Shown one piece after another: positions 1 to 7,439 of a stretch of DNA of 64,000 bases. The notes beneath the pieces were generated by a model. That model did no database searches, was not told where the DNA came from, and saw only the letters and a program-made list of their open reading frames with translations. How positions within the stretch are numbered: position 1 is the first letter of the stretch; each line of letters begins with the position of its first letter. Position numbers and translations under genes: made by a program. The stretch lies in NCBI GenBank assembly GCA_029238935.1, contig JAQZBN010000013.1, positions 19,089 to 83,088 of the forward strand, written 5' to 3'. The stretch is from Herbinix sp. GTDB lineage: Bacteria > Bacillota > Clostridia > Lachnospirales > Lachnospiraceae.

Positions 1-222
1 GCAATCATGGAATTAAGATTGACAAAAAAGATAGCAGGTCGAACCGTATTGCAGTCCAATCTTAGAAAGCATTTCAAATTGAATATCATTGCAGTAGAAA
101 AGGAAGGAAAGACCACGACAGATATCACACCAAATCTAGTTCTAGAAGAAAACGATAGTATTGTGGTAGTAGGAAAAGAGGAGAACATAAAAAAATTTGA
201 GACCTTCTTAATCAGCCGTTAA
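1..222 (+). CDS. C-terminal end of a TrkA/KtrA-type potassium uptake regulator (partial, 5' end outside window)
   Basis: The reading frame is open from base 1, so the ATG at base 7 is almost certainly internal. The visible ~70 residues look like a TrkA-C (RCK_C) domain: an alternating strand/helix pattern with the late motif 'EENDSIVVVGKEENIKKF', typical of the small ligand-binding lobe at the end of Trk/Ktr gating subunits. Such proteins sit on the cytoplasmic face of a TrkH/KtrB channel and gate potassium uptake with nucleotide or c-di-AMP. The NAD-binding TrkA-N domain and the partner channel would lie upstream and cannot be seen. Another RCK_C-bearing transporter remains possible. Confidence 0.7.
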   Translation, partial: AIMELRLTKKIAGRTVLQSNLRKHFKLNIIAVEKEGKTTTDITPNLVLEENDSIVVVGKEENIKKFETFLISR

Positions 223-242
223 ACATGTGATTAAAATGTAAA

Positions 243-277
243 GAACCACCTAGATGCCAATTTGGCACAGGTGGTTC
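243..277. terminator. hairpin between the TrkA-like gene and rsgI
   Basis: GAACCACCT (243-251) pairs perfectly with AGGTGGTTC (269-277). An inner stem TGCCAA/TTGGCA closes over one base. On the plus strand no T-run follows. On the minus strand the hairpin is followed by TTTACATTTT, so it probably ends the sigI-rsgI transcript and may also slow plus-strand transcription of the TrkA-like gene. Confidence 0.6.
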
Positions 278-369
278 ACTACGTGGGGGATTATCGAAAT
301 TTAGTTAATTAGCTTATTTATCGAAAGTAGGAAAACAATATCAACTGTCATATTAATATCTTATGATGA

Positions 370-1662
370 TTAACCATTGTTTTTGCCTTTTGAATTATTG
401 TTTTTGCCATTATCATCACTTTGGCTGTTATTATTACTATTATTGTTTTGTGAATCATCTTTATCGGATTCGGATTGCTCTTTGTCAGATTGATTATTAC
501 GATCATCAGAACCTGGATCCGTTTGGTCTTTTACTGATTTATCGTTCTTTCCATTATTCTTAACATCTTTATCTGCTTGTTCTTGTTGCTTCTTAACATC
601 GTTGTCAGCTTGTTCTTGTTGCTTTTTAATATCTTTATCCGTTTGTTCTTGTTGTTTTTTAACATCTTTATCTGCTTGGTCCTGCTGTTTTTTAGCATCC
701 TTTTCCGCTTGATCTTTCTGTTTTTTATCTTCCTTTTCTGCTTTGTCTTTCTTTTTCTCGTCAGCTTTATTTTGCTTTTCTGCATTTTTCTCAGCTTCTT
801 TTTCGGCTTTATCTATGTTCTTGTCATCCTCTTTAATATCCTGAGTAGAATCTTCTACAAGATCTTCGTTTGAATCTGTAATTGTCTCGTCTTCTACTAT
901 AGTTTCATCAGGAGAGGCATTTTTTCCTAGTTTTTTATTATCCTTTGTTGCCTTCATGATTTCCTTGACCGGCTTATTTAACCAATCCTCGATCTTTATA
1001 CTATCGGGATCGGCAGCACTTGCCTGTAGCTTTTCTATAAGATTTAACTTACCGGGGGTTACTCCAAGAGTATGAGCTTCTTCTACCCGTTCAAGACCTA
1101 CACTGATTGTTTCAATTTGAACCTCATCGCCATGTTCTGAGATAGTTTGTGTTGCAGACTGTTGTAGTTCTTCAGCTAATTCCTCTGCTTTCTCCGGATC
1201 TTTTCCAGAGGTAGCAATCACGATACCACCTTCTGTTTCTCCATCAAAATAACCTTCATCAGCGATTTGTTCAATTGTTTGATCCAATGCATCTTGAATC
1301 GTCTTATTCTCTAATTGTTCTACGTTGACTAGATCTAGAATATCAGATCCGTCATCATTGACAGCATTTACATCGATCACTCGATCAAAGCGATTAATTG
1401 TATATTCGATGGATGGATTAACATCCAAACTTACATAGGAATAGGGACTTGCATATGCCCATGTACCTACACCGCATAATGTGACAAACATTGCTGCAGA
1501 TGCAGCCATAACAGCCAGTTTCTTTGTTATTACTACCTTCTTCTGATCCATCGTTATCTCCTGTCCAATCTCATAATTGTTGTTCTTCACTTTAAGAATA
1601 CAACCTTCATCAGATAGGACTGCTGCATAACCATCTTTGATTTCTACTATAACTGCTTTCAT
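370..1662 (-). CDS. rsgI: RsgI-type anti-sigma factor with a charged repeat tail
   Basis: This is a membrane anti-sigma factor that would hold SigI inactive until an outside signal arrives. Residues 1-45 ('MKAVIVEIKDGYAAVLSDEGC') match the RsgI N-terminal cytoplasmic domain. One membrane helix follows at about 48-70. Next comes the conserved extracellular stretch beginning 'YASPYSYVSLDVNPSIEYTIN', which in this family contains the site of self-cleavage. In place of the carbohydrate-binding or glycosidase domain seen on many clostridial RsgIs, the last ~190 residues are Lys/Glu/Asp/Gln-rich and end in Asn/Ser/Gly, with five 11-residue repeats. The start has GAGGAGAAAGG before it and overlaps the sigI stop by 4 bases, so the pair is translationally coupled. 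Confidence 0.88.
   Translation of the reverse strand: MKAVIVEIKDGYAAVLSDEGCILKVKNNNYEIGQEITMDQKKVVITKKLAVMAASAAMFVTLCGVGTWAYASPYSYVSLDVNPSIEYTINRFDRVIDVNAVNDDGSDILDLVNVEQLENKTIQDALDQTIEQIADEGYFDGETEGGIVIATSGKDPEKAEELAEELQQSATQTISEHGDEVQIETISVGLERVEEAHTLGVTPGKLNLIEKLQASAADPDSIKIEDWLNKPVKEIMKATKDNKKLGKNASPDETIVEDETITDSNEDLVEDSTQDIKEDDKNIDKAEKEAEKNAEKQNKADEKKKDKAEKEDKKQKDQAEKDAKKQQDQADKDVKKQQEQTDKDIKKQQEQADNDVKKQQEQADKDVKNNGKNDKSVKDQTDPGSDDRNNQSDKEQSESDKDDSQNNNSNNNSQSDDNGKNNNSKGKNNG
562..726 (-). repeat. five tandem 33-bp repeats inside rsgI
   Basis: Five consecutive 33-bp units, in frame, encode KKQKDQAEKDA, KKQQDQADKDV, KKQQEQTDKDI, KKQQEQADNDV and KKQQEQADKDV. An 11-residue (hendecad) period suits a long right-handed coiled coil or an extended helical stalk. 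The array is coding, not intergenic, and copy number is likely to vary between strains. Confidence 0.85.
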
Positions 1663-2378
1663 GAGCCTTTCTCCTCTCTGATGTACCGTAAATATTCTGC
1701 GAGATAGGGATACTCTCCGGATAGTATTTCTACCGCTGCTATTATATATTTTCGATGACGTTCTAATATTTTTCGGGGTACATCTGCTTTTTTTTCAATG
1801 ATTTTAAGTGGTAATTGTTGGGTTTGTTTTATTTCGTTGATTAATACGGGATTATCCAAAAGATAATTAACAGCATTGGCACATGCTTTTTTTGTCTTTT
1901 TGGCTTGCGGGGAGCAGTCTGCAAGATCAAAGAAGGAAAAACCGTAGTGGGAGAATATCTCGTTCGCAGCTTCGATTTCTAACTTCAGGGAACTATCTTG
2001 TTTTTGTGACACACGATCAGCTACTGCCATACGGATGGCGATATCTTCTTCGTTTTCCTCCGGTTCGGTGTCAAATACAATAGGGTCAACAGCAATCTCA
2101 GCATGATGCTTTTCTTGGCTTCGGATGTAATCAATCAACCTCCGTCGTATTACAAGTTCTGCAAAACCATAGAAATTGCCTTTCTCCAGTTGATACGTAT
2201 TGATTGCTTGGTGAAAGGCTAACAAAGCGATGGACCATTCGTCATCACTTTTAGTAATATATCTGTGGGTAACCGTAGAAGCGCACTTTAATATAAAGTG
2301 TTCACTTTGCTTTATAATCTGATCTGTCTTTTTGGGATCCGATTTTGCTTCAACAGCTAAGTAATCCAGTTCTCTCAA
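1659..2378 (-). CDS. sigI: RNA polymerase sigma factor SigI
   Basis: This is an alternative sigma factor of the SigI group, which in Bacillus answers heat/envelope stress and in cellulolytic clostridia controls polysaccharide-degradation genes. The region around 'EWSIALLAFHQAINTYQLEKGNFYGFAELVIRRRLIDYIR' is sigma region 2 (core binding and -10 recognition). The C-terminal half carries the SigI-specific helix-turn-helix ('KADVPRKILERHRKYIIAAVEIL'). The ORF track begins at an ATG at 2405, but GGAGGT (2385-2390) lies inside that extension and sits 6 bases before a TTG at 2376-2378. The TTG start is therefore preferred and gives 239 residues (LRELDYLAVEAK...). It overlaps downstream rsgI by 4 bases. 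Confidence 0.88.
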   Translation of the reverse strand: MRELDYLAVEAKSDPKKTDQIIKQSEHFILKCASTVTHRYITKSDDEWSIALLAFHQAINTYQLEKGNFYGFAELVIRRRLIDYIRSQEKHHAEIAVDPIVFDTEPEENEEDIAIRMAVADRVSQKQDSSLKLEIEAANEIFSHYGFSFFDLADCSPQAKKTKKACANAVNYLLDNPVLINEIKQTQQLPLKIIEKKADVPRKILERHRKYIIAAVEILSGEYPYLAEYLRYIREEKGS

Positions 2379-2683
2379 TGGTACACCTCCATAAGCAAAT
2401 TCCAATAGAAACTTGGCGTGTTGTAATATGTCGAATTATATGCATATCACTTTTATTTTAACATGATGTTGGAAAATGGTAAACCTGTAATATATACTAG
2501 ATGGTAAGATGTGATAATATGTCGAGTAATGAAGACAGGGATCTTGGGAATGAACTTGAAATCCTGCACGATTATTTTTGTCATGAATAAACTGGAAATG
2601 AGAATATTTGGATACTTTGCATACTATTACGGTTTAGGCATATCGGTAGGTCTGCTAAAACGGTTAGTATCAAGGAGGTTTTT
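2379..2683. promoter_or_regulatory. divergent control region between sigI and the Cys/Pro-rich gene, with a direct repeat
   Basis: About 300 bases separate two divergent genes. TAATATGTCGA occurs twice in the same orientation (2424-2434 and 2515-2525), 91 bases apart, which could be a regulator site. On the minus strand TATAAT lies in 'gcatataattcg' with a poor -35 partner. I found no CCCCC-type SigI -35 element. The overlapping ORF 2511-2831 is out of frame with the downstream gene and is not believed. Confidence 0.4.
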
Positions 2684-4477
2684 ATGTTTTACGATAATTC
2701 CCGCAACGAGTTTGTATCCGATGTTGGTATCCCCTATCAGGATATCAACTGGTATGACATGGAAGGTCAACCATTTGGTACAGCATCATACTTTAATGCC
2801 ATTATATTTGATAATGCAACGAATATTGTAGATACGAAAGGTGCGATGGCAGTAGGAGGTAATTTTACAAGCCCAAGAGGATTAAGTCTTGCTTATGGTA
2901 ATGAAACAAACCTCACAGGAACAGGTTATTCCCCTAACCATGTAAGATTTTTAGTAGGAGGAAATATAGCAACCGGCGGACCTTTGGTTGTGATAGGCCA
3001 TGTAGTAGCAGGAGGAAGTGCTAGGGTCGCACCCGGAAGTACTTATTTAATTGGAAAAGATTATTCTCCTGCTCAGGAGCAAACACTAGAATACTTGTAT
3101 CAGGCACCTGGAAGCAGTAGATATTGGAGGCCGAGTGACAGAGGAAATCATTATGCAATATCTAGTTATGATGTTCCTCGTTATATACCGGCTTCCAGAA
3201 TCGGTGCTAATGTAACTGAGTTCTTCCAGGATGCCAGAAGTAGTATTACTTATTATAAGAATTGTATCGATGCATTACAGCCGACCGGTACAGTAACGGA
3301 TAATTTCCATGAATGGGTATTAAGAGGCAATAATCCTAGACAAAACGTATTTGTGATTGATGTTCGGCCAACAGGAAGGTTGAATAAAGGCATTCGTGCT
3401 GAAGTTCCTGCGGGAAGTCTTGTAATTGTAAAACTGAGAACTGGAAATAACGCTTATCTGCAATATGGTGTTTGGGGAGAAAGAGAAAAAGTACACAACA
3501 CCTTATATGTATTTGAAGATGCTACGGATATCTGGATGGAAAAATCTTCGGAATTATGGGGCAGCTTCTTAGCTCCGCAAGCAATGTACCATGCACATTC
3601 AACCGGTGGTAATATCAATGGTAATGCAGCATTCCGTGCTCTTGAAGTGCCTGCGACCAGTGGTTTTGAATTCCATTTGTATCCGTTCTCCGGTGGTGTG
3701 GATTGTGTTGCGGTATCTCCGGTGGTTCCAGAAGCTCCAGTGATACCAGAAATACCGGCACCTGAAATTCTTCCGGTACCAGAGGTATTACCTGTACAGG
3801 AATGCCCAGAATGCCCGGCACCTGCTCCATGCCCAACACCGGCACCATGCCCAACACCGGCACCATGCCCAACACCTGCTCCGTGCCCAACACCTGCTCC
3901 GTGCCCTCCACAGGTCCCATGCCCGGCTCCTGTTCCGTGTCCGGAATGCCCTGAAATTCCAGAAATAGAACCAGTGACTTGTCCGTCCTGTCCGGAACCA
4001 ACACCTTGCCCGGATTGCCCAACCTGTCCAGAACCGACACCGTGCCCATCACCAGCTCCGTGTCCAGAATGCCCGACATGCCCAGAATGCCCGACTTGTC
4101 CGGAGGTAGCTCCTGAATACCTCCCATTCCCTGTACCAGTTCCAGTTCCTATCCCATGCCCAGAGCATGAATGCCCAGAATGCCGTGAGTGTGAAGAGTG
4201 TCTGGTATTACCGGGGTATATCTTTGGTTGCATCTCAGGCTGCTGCTGTTATAAACCACATGAGTGGGAAGTGAAATTATATAGTCTTTGTGATAACTGT
4301 GAAACCTTACTATGCTGTGTTAAAGTGGGTTGTTATGGATGTTTTGAATTTGTAGTTCCTTATGATGGATTTTATCAACTGAAGATCTGCCCGATCGGAA
4401 CCTACCGCAGTATCTGTAAACCAAGAGTGACCTTGAAAAATGTTGGTGTATCCGACCTTGTGATCGAATACAACTAA
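2684..4477 (+). CDS. choice-of-anchor A-type protein with Cys-Pro repeats and a Cys-rich C-terminus
   Basis: Residues ~20-345 resemble the 'choice-of-anchor A' / collagen-binding-like adhesive domain ('FNAIIFDNATNIVDTKGAMAVGGNF' at the start; 'SSELWGSFLAPQAMYHAHSTGGNINGNAAF' at its end). Residues ~370-515 are a Pro/Cys stalk built of CPTPAP, CPECPTCPE and related units. The last ~90 residues are a Cys-rich domain containing 'GCISGCCCY' and 'CDNCETLLCCVKVGCYGCFEF'. No signal peptide, membrane helix or sortase motif is visible, although related anchor-A proteins are usually exported. That would suit a protein made in the mother cell and cross-linked onto a spore surface, but this is inference. 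The start is firm: AAGGAGG then five T and ATG. Confidence 0.7.
   Translation: MFYDNSRNEFVSDVGIPYQDINWYDMEGQPFGTASYFNAIIFDNATNIVDTKGAMAVGGNFTSPRGLSLAYGNETNLTGTGYSPNHVRFLVGGNIATGGPLVVIGHVVAGGSARVAPGSTYLIGKDYSPAQEQTLEYLYQAPGSSRYWRPSDRGNHYAISSYDVPRYIPASRIGANVTEFFQDARSSITYYKNCIDALQPTGTVTDNFHEWVLRGNNPRQNVFVIDVRPTGRLNKGIRAEVPAGSLVIVKLRTGNNAYLQYGVWGEREKVHNTLYVFEDATDIWMEKSSELWGSFLAPQAMYHAHSTGGNINGNAAFRALEVPATSGFEFHLYPFSGGVDCVAVSPVVPEAPVIPEIPAPEILPVPEVLPVQECPECPAPAPCPTPAPCPTPAPCPTPAPCPTPAPCPPQVPCPAPVPCPECPEIPEIEPVTCPSCPEPTPCPDCPTCPEPTPCPSPAPCPECPTCPECPTCPEVAPEYLPFPVPVPVPIPCPEHECPECRECEECLVLPGYIFGCISGCCCYKPHEWEVKLYSLCDNCETLLCCVKVGCYGCFEFVVPYDGFYQLKICPIGTYRSICKPRVTLKNVGVSDLVIEYN
3830..3901 (+). repeat. 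18-bp tandem repeats encoding CPTPAP
   Basis: Four in-frame 18-bp units each encode Cys-Pro-Thr-Pro-Ala-Pro. They are flanked by degenerate CPxP and CPECP units reaching from about 3800 to 4210. Third positions vary between copies (ccg/cct, gca/gct), so selection appears to act on the peptide rather than only on recent slippage. Confidence 0.85.
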
Positions 4478-4492
4478 TTCATTGTTCGCATA

Positions 4493-4521
4493 TTGCAGGG
4501 TTGAATTAGAAACGATATAAT
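4493..4521 (+). promoter_or_regulatory. sigma-A type promoter for the DJ-1/PfpI gene
   Basis: TTGCAG (4493-4498), a 17-base spacer, then TATAAT (4516-4521). It is followed 19 bases later by AAAGGGAG and the ATG at 4552. Spacing and -10 are consensus. Confidence 0.7.
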
Positions 4522-4551
4522 AAAGGTAAAAATACGAAAGGGAGTTTCAAA

Positions 4552-5109
4552 ATGGCTAAAGTATATATCTTTCTAGCAGATGGTTATGAGGAGATCGAAG
4601 GGTTAACTGTTGTAGATCTATTACGCAGAGCAGGGATTGAAATTGTAATGGTTTCCTTAACAGGGTCGCTTTCTGTCAAGGGATCCCATCAGATAACATC
4701 TCTAGCGGATAAATTATTCGAAGAGGTAGATTATCAGGATGCAGATATGCTTGTTTTACCGGGAGGAATGCCTGGTACTACGAACTTGATTAGGCATGAA
4801 GGACTGGATGGCTTATTAAAAGAGTTTCATCAAAAAGGCAAATCTTTGGCTGCTATCTGCGCAGCACCAACGGTTCTTGGAACAAAAGGAATATTGAAGG
4901 GGAAAAATGCAATATGCTATCCCGGTCATGAAGATAAACTAGAAGGTGCAACTCTAGTAAACAGTGCAGTAGTGACCGATGGTAATATTATTACTTCAAA
5001 GGGGATGGGAACTGCAATTGATTTTTCCCTTTCAATTATTCAGCATTTTCAAGGTGAGGCAGCAGCGAAGAAAATCTCTGCTTCTATTATGTACCAAACA
5101 ACTGCTTGA
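4552..5109 (+). CDS. DJ-1/PfpI family protein
   Basis: This 185-residue single-domain protein has the class I glutamine amidotransferase-like fold. It opens 'VYIFLADGYEEIEGLTVVDLLRRAGI', carrying the family's conserved acidic residues. The nucleophile-elbow cysteine is C103 in 'LAAICAAPTVLG', followed by 'CYPGHE' and 'VVTDGNIITSKGMGTA', typical of the YajL/DJ-1 branch. Members are assigned to glyoxal/methylglyoxal detoxification or protein/nucleotide repair, and which applies cannot be read from sequence. It has its own promoter and converges on the AGCS symporter with only 7 bases between stop codons and no obvious hairpin. Confidence 0.88.
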   Translation: MAKVYIFLADGYEEIEGLTVVDLLRRAGIEIVMVSLTGSLSVKGSHQITSLADKLFEEVDYQDADMLVLPGGMPGTTNLIRHEGLDGLLKEFHQKGKSLAAICAAPTVLGTKGILKGKNAICYPGHEDKLEGATLVNSAVVTDGNIITSKGMGTAIDFSLSIIQHFQGEAAAKKISASIMYQTTA

Positions 5110-5116
5110 TTCTAAA

Positions 5117-6442
5117 TTAATTTTTTGCGTAAGGAGAAATCTGCTTTCGTAACAGGATGAGACAGATGACATTAGGAATTGTCATAAAAGCATTTACCAG
5201 ATCGGTCATCTCCCAAACCAGATCCAATGTCATAATGGAACCAACAAAAATCATAACAATATAACAGATGCGGTAGGTGCTTATACCGGATTTCCCGAAT
5301 AAGTATTCTACCGCTTTTTCTCCGATATAAGACCAACCGATTAAAGTGGCTATAGCAAAAGCGATTAAGGATAATCCGAGCATCTTATCTCCGAAGGGAA
5401 TTGCCCCAAAAGCAGCAGTTGTAAATTCACCGATCGAAAATCCTGCAACAGATTCAGGATTTTTTAATAGATTGGTTGTAATGACCAAACCAGTGATTGC
5501 ACACATCACAACGGTATCCCAGAAAGTAGCACTCATTGCAATTAACGCCTGTCTGGAAGGGTGAATTGTTTTTGCTTCTGCAGCCAAGATTGCAGCGGAG
5601 CCAAGTCCCGCTTCATTGGTAAATAAACCTCTGGCTATTCCATATCTGGTTGCTGATCGCAGAGTGCTGCCGATAAATCCACCAGCTACAGCAGCGGGAA
5701 GATGATCAGATACAAAAGCAGTTCGAAAGATATATCCAAAAGAGGGAAGAAGATAAGGTATATTAATAGCTATAATAATAAGGCAGCCAAACACATAGAA
5801 AAAACCCATGGCAGGTACGAGTTTGGTACAGATTTTTCCAATGGATTTTACACCTCCTACAATAACCAAACCTACGATTAGTGCTGCACTCATTCCTACG
5901 GCATATTCCGGAAGCCCCCACAGCGTATGAGCGGTTTCAGTGATAGCCCTGGATTGGGTTGAACATCCAACTCCATAAGATGCAATGATGGCAAAGAAAG
6001 CAAAGATAACTGCCAACCATTTTTTATGAAGTCCATCCTCCATAGCAAACATAGGTCCACCTATAAAAGATCCGTCCTCTCTTTTCCTTCTGTAGAGCAC
6101 ACCTAGAAAGCATTCGGCATAAGTGGTAGCCATGCCAAGAACACCGGTAAGCCAACACCAAAAGATTGCTCCGGGTCCACCAAGGGCCACTGCAGTTGAT
6201 ATTCCTACAATATTACCAGTTCCTATGGTTGCAGCCAGAGTGGCAGAGAGAGAGGCAAAAGCACTTAAGTTTCCTTCCACTGATTTATCCGGAGTCACAG
6301 ATAATTTTACCGCTTTCCCTATGTGCCGTTGAACGCCTTTTAGATGTATGGTGAAATAAATATGGATACCGAACAGAAGAATCGGCATGGGAATCCCCCA
6401 GAGAAAGTTGTTAATCGATTTTAAAGTTGTTATTATTGACAT
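5117..6442 (-). CDS. AGCS family alanine/glycine:sodium symporter
   Basis: A polytopic membrane protein of 441 residues, the usual family length, with about ten or eleven hydrophobic segments. Signature stretches include 'LSATLAATIGTGNIVGISTAVALGGPGAIFWCW' (AGCS motif near TM2-3) and 'GLFTNEAGLGSAAILAAEA'. It should import alanine or glycine with sodium. It is transcribed alone on the minus strand, divergent from the MurF/Ddl/VanX operon. D- or L-alanine uptake next to a D-Ala-handling operon may be coincidental, but it is worth noting. Start ATG is preceded by CGAGGACATC. Confidence 0.92.
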   Translation of the reverse strand: MSIITTLKSINNFLWGIPMPILLFGIHIYFTIHLKGVQRHIGKAVKLSVTPDKSVEGNLSAFASLSATLAATIGTGNIVGISTAVALGGPGAIFWCWLTGVLGMATTYAECFLGVLYRRKREDGSFIGGPMFAMEDGLHKKWLAVIFAFFAIIASYGVGCSTQSRAITETAHTLWGLPEYAVGMSAALIVGLVIVGGVKSIGKICTKLVPAMGFFYVFGCLIIIAINIPYLLPSFGYIFRTAFVSDHLPAAVAGGFIGSTLRSATRYGIARGLFTNEAGLGSAAILAAEAKTIHPSRQALIAMSATFWDTVVMCAITGLVITTNLLKNPESVAGFSIGEFTTAAFGAIPFGDKMLGLSLIAFAIATLIGWSYIGEKAVEYLFGKSGISTYRICYIVMIFVGSIMTLDLVWEMTDLVNAFMTIPNVICLILLRKQISPYAKN

Positions 6443-6566
6443 GATGTCCTCGAGATATAGTTTCTATAAATATATGTCATTAAGAAGAGAAGTAGTATTG
6501 ACAGGAAAAAATAGAGAAATAGCTCAGGGAAAAGGTTTTGGCAATAGTTCATAGAAGAACATTATA

Positions 6567-6595
6567 TTGACAAAGAATATACGATAAACTATACT
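6567..6595 (+). promoter_or_regulatory. strong sigma-A promoter of the hydrolase/MurF/Ddl/VanX operon
   Basis: Perfect TTGACA (6567-6572), exactly 17 bases, then TATACT (6590-6595). The expected start of transcription is near 6602, about 30 bases before the TTG start codon. No operator-like dyad stands out. Confidence 0.82.
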
Positions 6596-6630
6596 TTTAA
6601 AAAGTAAGTAATAAAAAAGAAGGTGATTCT

Positions 6631-7407
6631 TTGAAGATTAATATAAAAGGAATTGATACAAATTATATCGTCGAAGGGGAAGGTAAATGTGTCCTGTTAC
6701 TCCATGGTTGGGGTTCTAATATAAAGCTTTTTGAACATATTATATCTTGTCTTGAACGCTCTCATAAAGTAATAGCACTGGATATGCCGGGCTTTGGAGA
6801 TACAGCAGAACCGCCCTGTGCTTGGAGCGTAGATGATTACGTAGATTTTGTATTAGATTTCATGAAAAATTTTAAATGTAAAGATTTAATTTTGCTGGGC
6901 CATTCCTTTGGAGGAAGGGTTATTATTAAAATGAATAGCAGGGAAAATCTCCCATTTGGCGTGACTAAAGTCGTCTTAATAGACAGCGCGGGGATTCTAC
7001 CGAAGAAGAGTATGAAGCAAAAGATAAGAACGAGAATGTATAAGATCGGAAGAACACTTCTATCCATTTCTTTGGTAAGGAAATTGTATCCAAATGCCTT
7101 AGAGGACTTTAGAAAAAGAAATGGTTCAGCCGATTATAATAATGCAACACCTCTTATGAGACAGACCTTAGTGAAGGTTGTAAATGAAGATTTGAAACCC
7201 TTACTGAGCAAGATTAAGGCTCCAACTCTGCTTATTTGGGGAGATAAGGACACCGCAACACCGATTTCGGATGCAAAGTGTATGGAGGAATTAATTCCGG
7301 ATGCAGGTCTTGTTACGCTTCAAGGTGGAAGCCATTTTGCCTACTTAGAACAGCCGTTTCTGGTAAACAAGGTATTAGAATCATTTCTTGGAGTAAAGGA
7401 AGCATAA
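6631..7407 (+). CDS. alpha/beta-fold hydrolase, first gene of a cell-wall-precursor operon
   Basis: This 258-residue cytoplasmic alpha/beta hydrolase has the oxyanion motif 'LLLHGWGSNI', the nucleophile elbow 'LLGHSFGGRVI' (Ser ~90), a late Asp in 'LLIWGDKDTATP', and the catalytic His in 'GGSHFAYLEQP'. The triad is thus complete, with substrate unknown. The start is TTG with AGAAGGTGATTCT before it. It lies 32 bases upstream of a MurF-like ligase, with Ddl- and VanX-like genes following. By position it may hydrolyse an ester or amide related to that pathway, but sequence alone does not say so. Confidence 0.82.
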   Translation: MKINIKGIDTNYIVEGEGKCVLLLHGWGSNIKLFEHIISCLERSHKVIALDMPGFGDTAEPPCAWSVDDYVDFVLDFMKNFKCKDLILLGHSFGGRVIIKMNSRENLPFGVTKVVLIDSAGILPKKSMKQKIRTRMYKIGRTLLSISLVRKLYPNALEDFRKRNGSADYNNATPLMRQTLVKVVNEDLKPLLSKIKAPTLLIWGDKDTATPISDAKCMEELIPDAGLVTLQGGSHFAYLEQPFLVNKVLESFLGVKEA

Positions 7408-7439
7408 TAGGTTGGTAAAGAAAGAATAGGAGTATCAGT

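Noticed and set aside
562-726. CRISPR-like periodicity of 33 bp
   Set aside because: No unique spacers; units are contiguous, in frame and encode 11-residue repeats in rsgI.
577-873. 98-residue Leu/Phe-rich 'membrane protein' on the plus strand
   Set aside because: Antisense of the Lys/Gln/Glu-rich rsgI tail; hydrophobicity is a by-product of AAA/GAA codons read on the other strand.
2511-2831. 106-residue ORF overlapping the start of the anchor-A gene
   Set aside because: Out of frame with a gene that has a perfect RBS, and shows no RBS or protein-like composition of its own.
3454-4233. 259-residue Gly/His/Ser-rich ORF (and 3615-4127) opposite the Cys-Pro repeats
   Set aside because: Antisense shadow of the repeat-encoding DNA; HSGHGAGVGHGAG simply mirrors CPTPAP codons, and there is no RBS.
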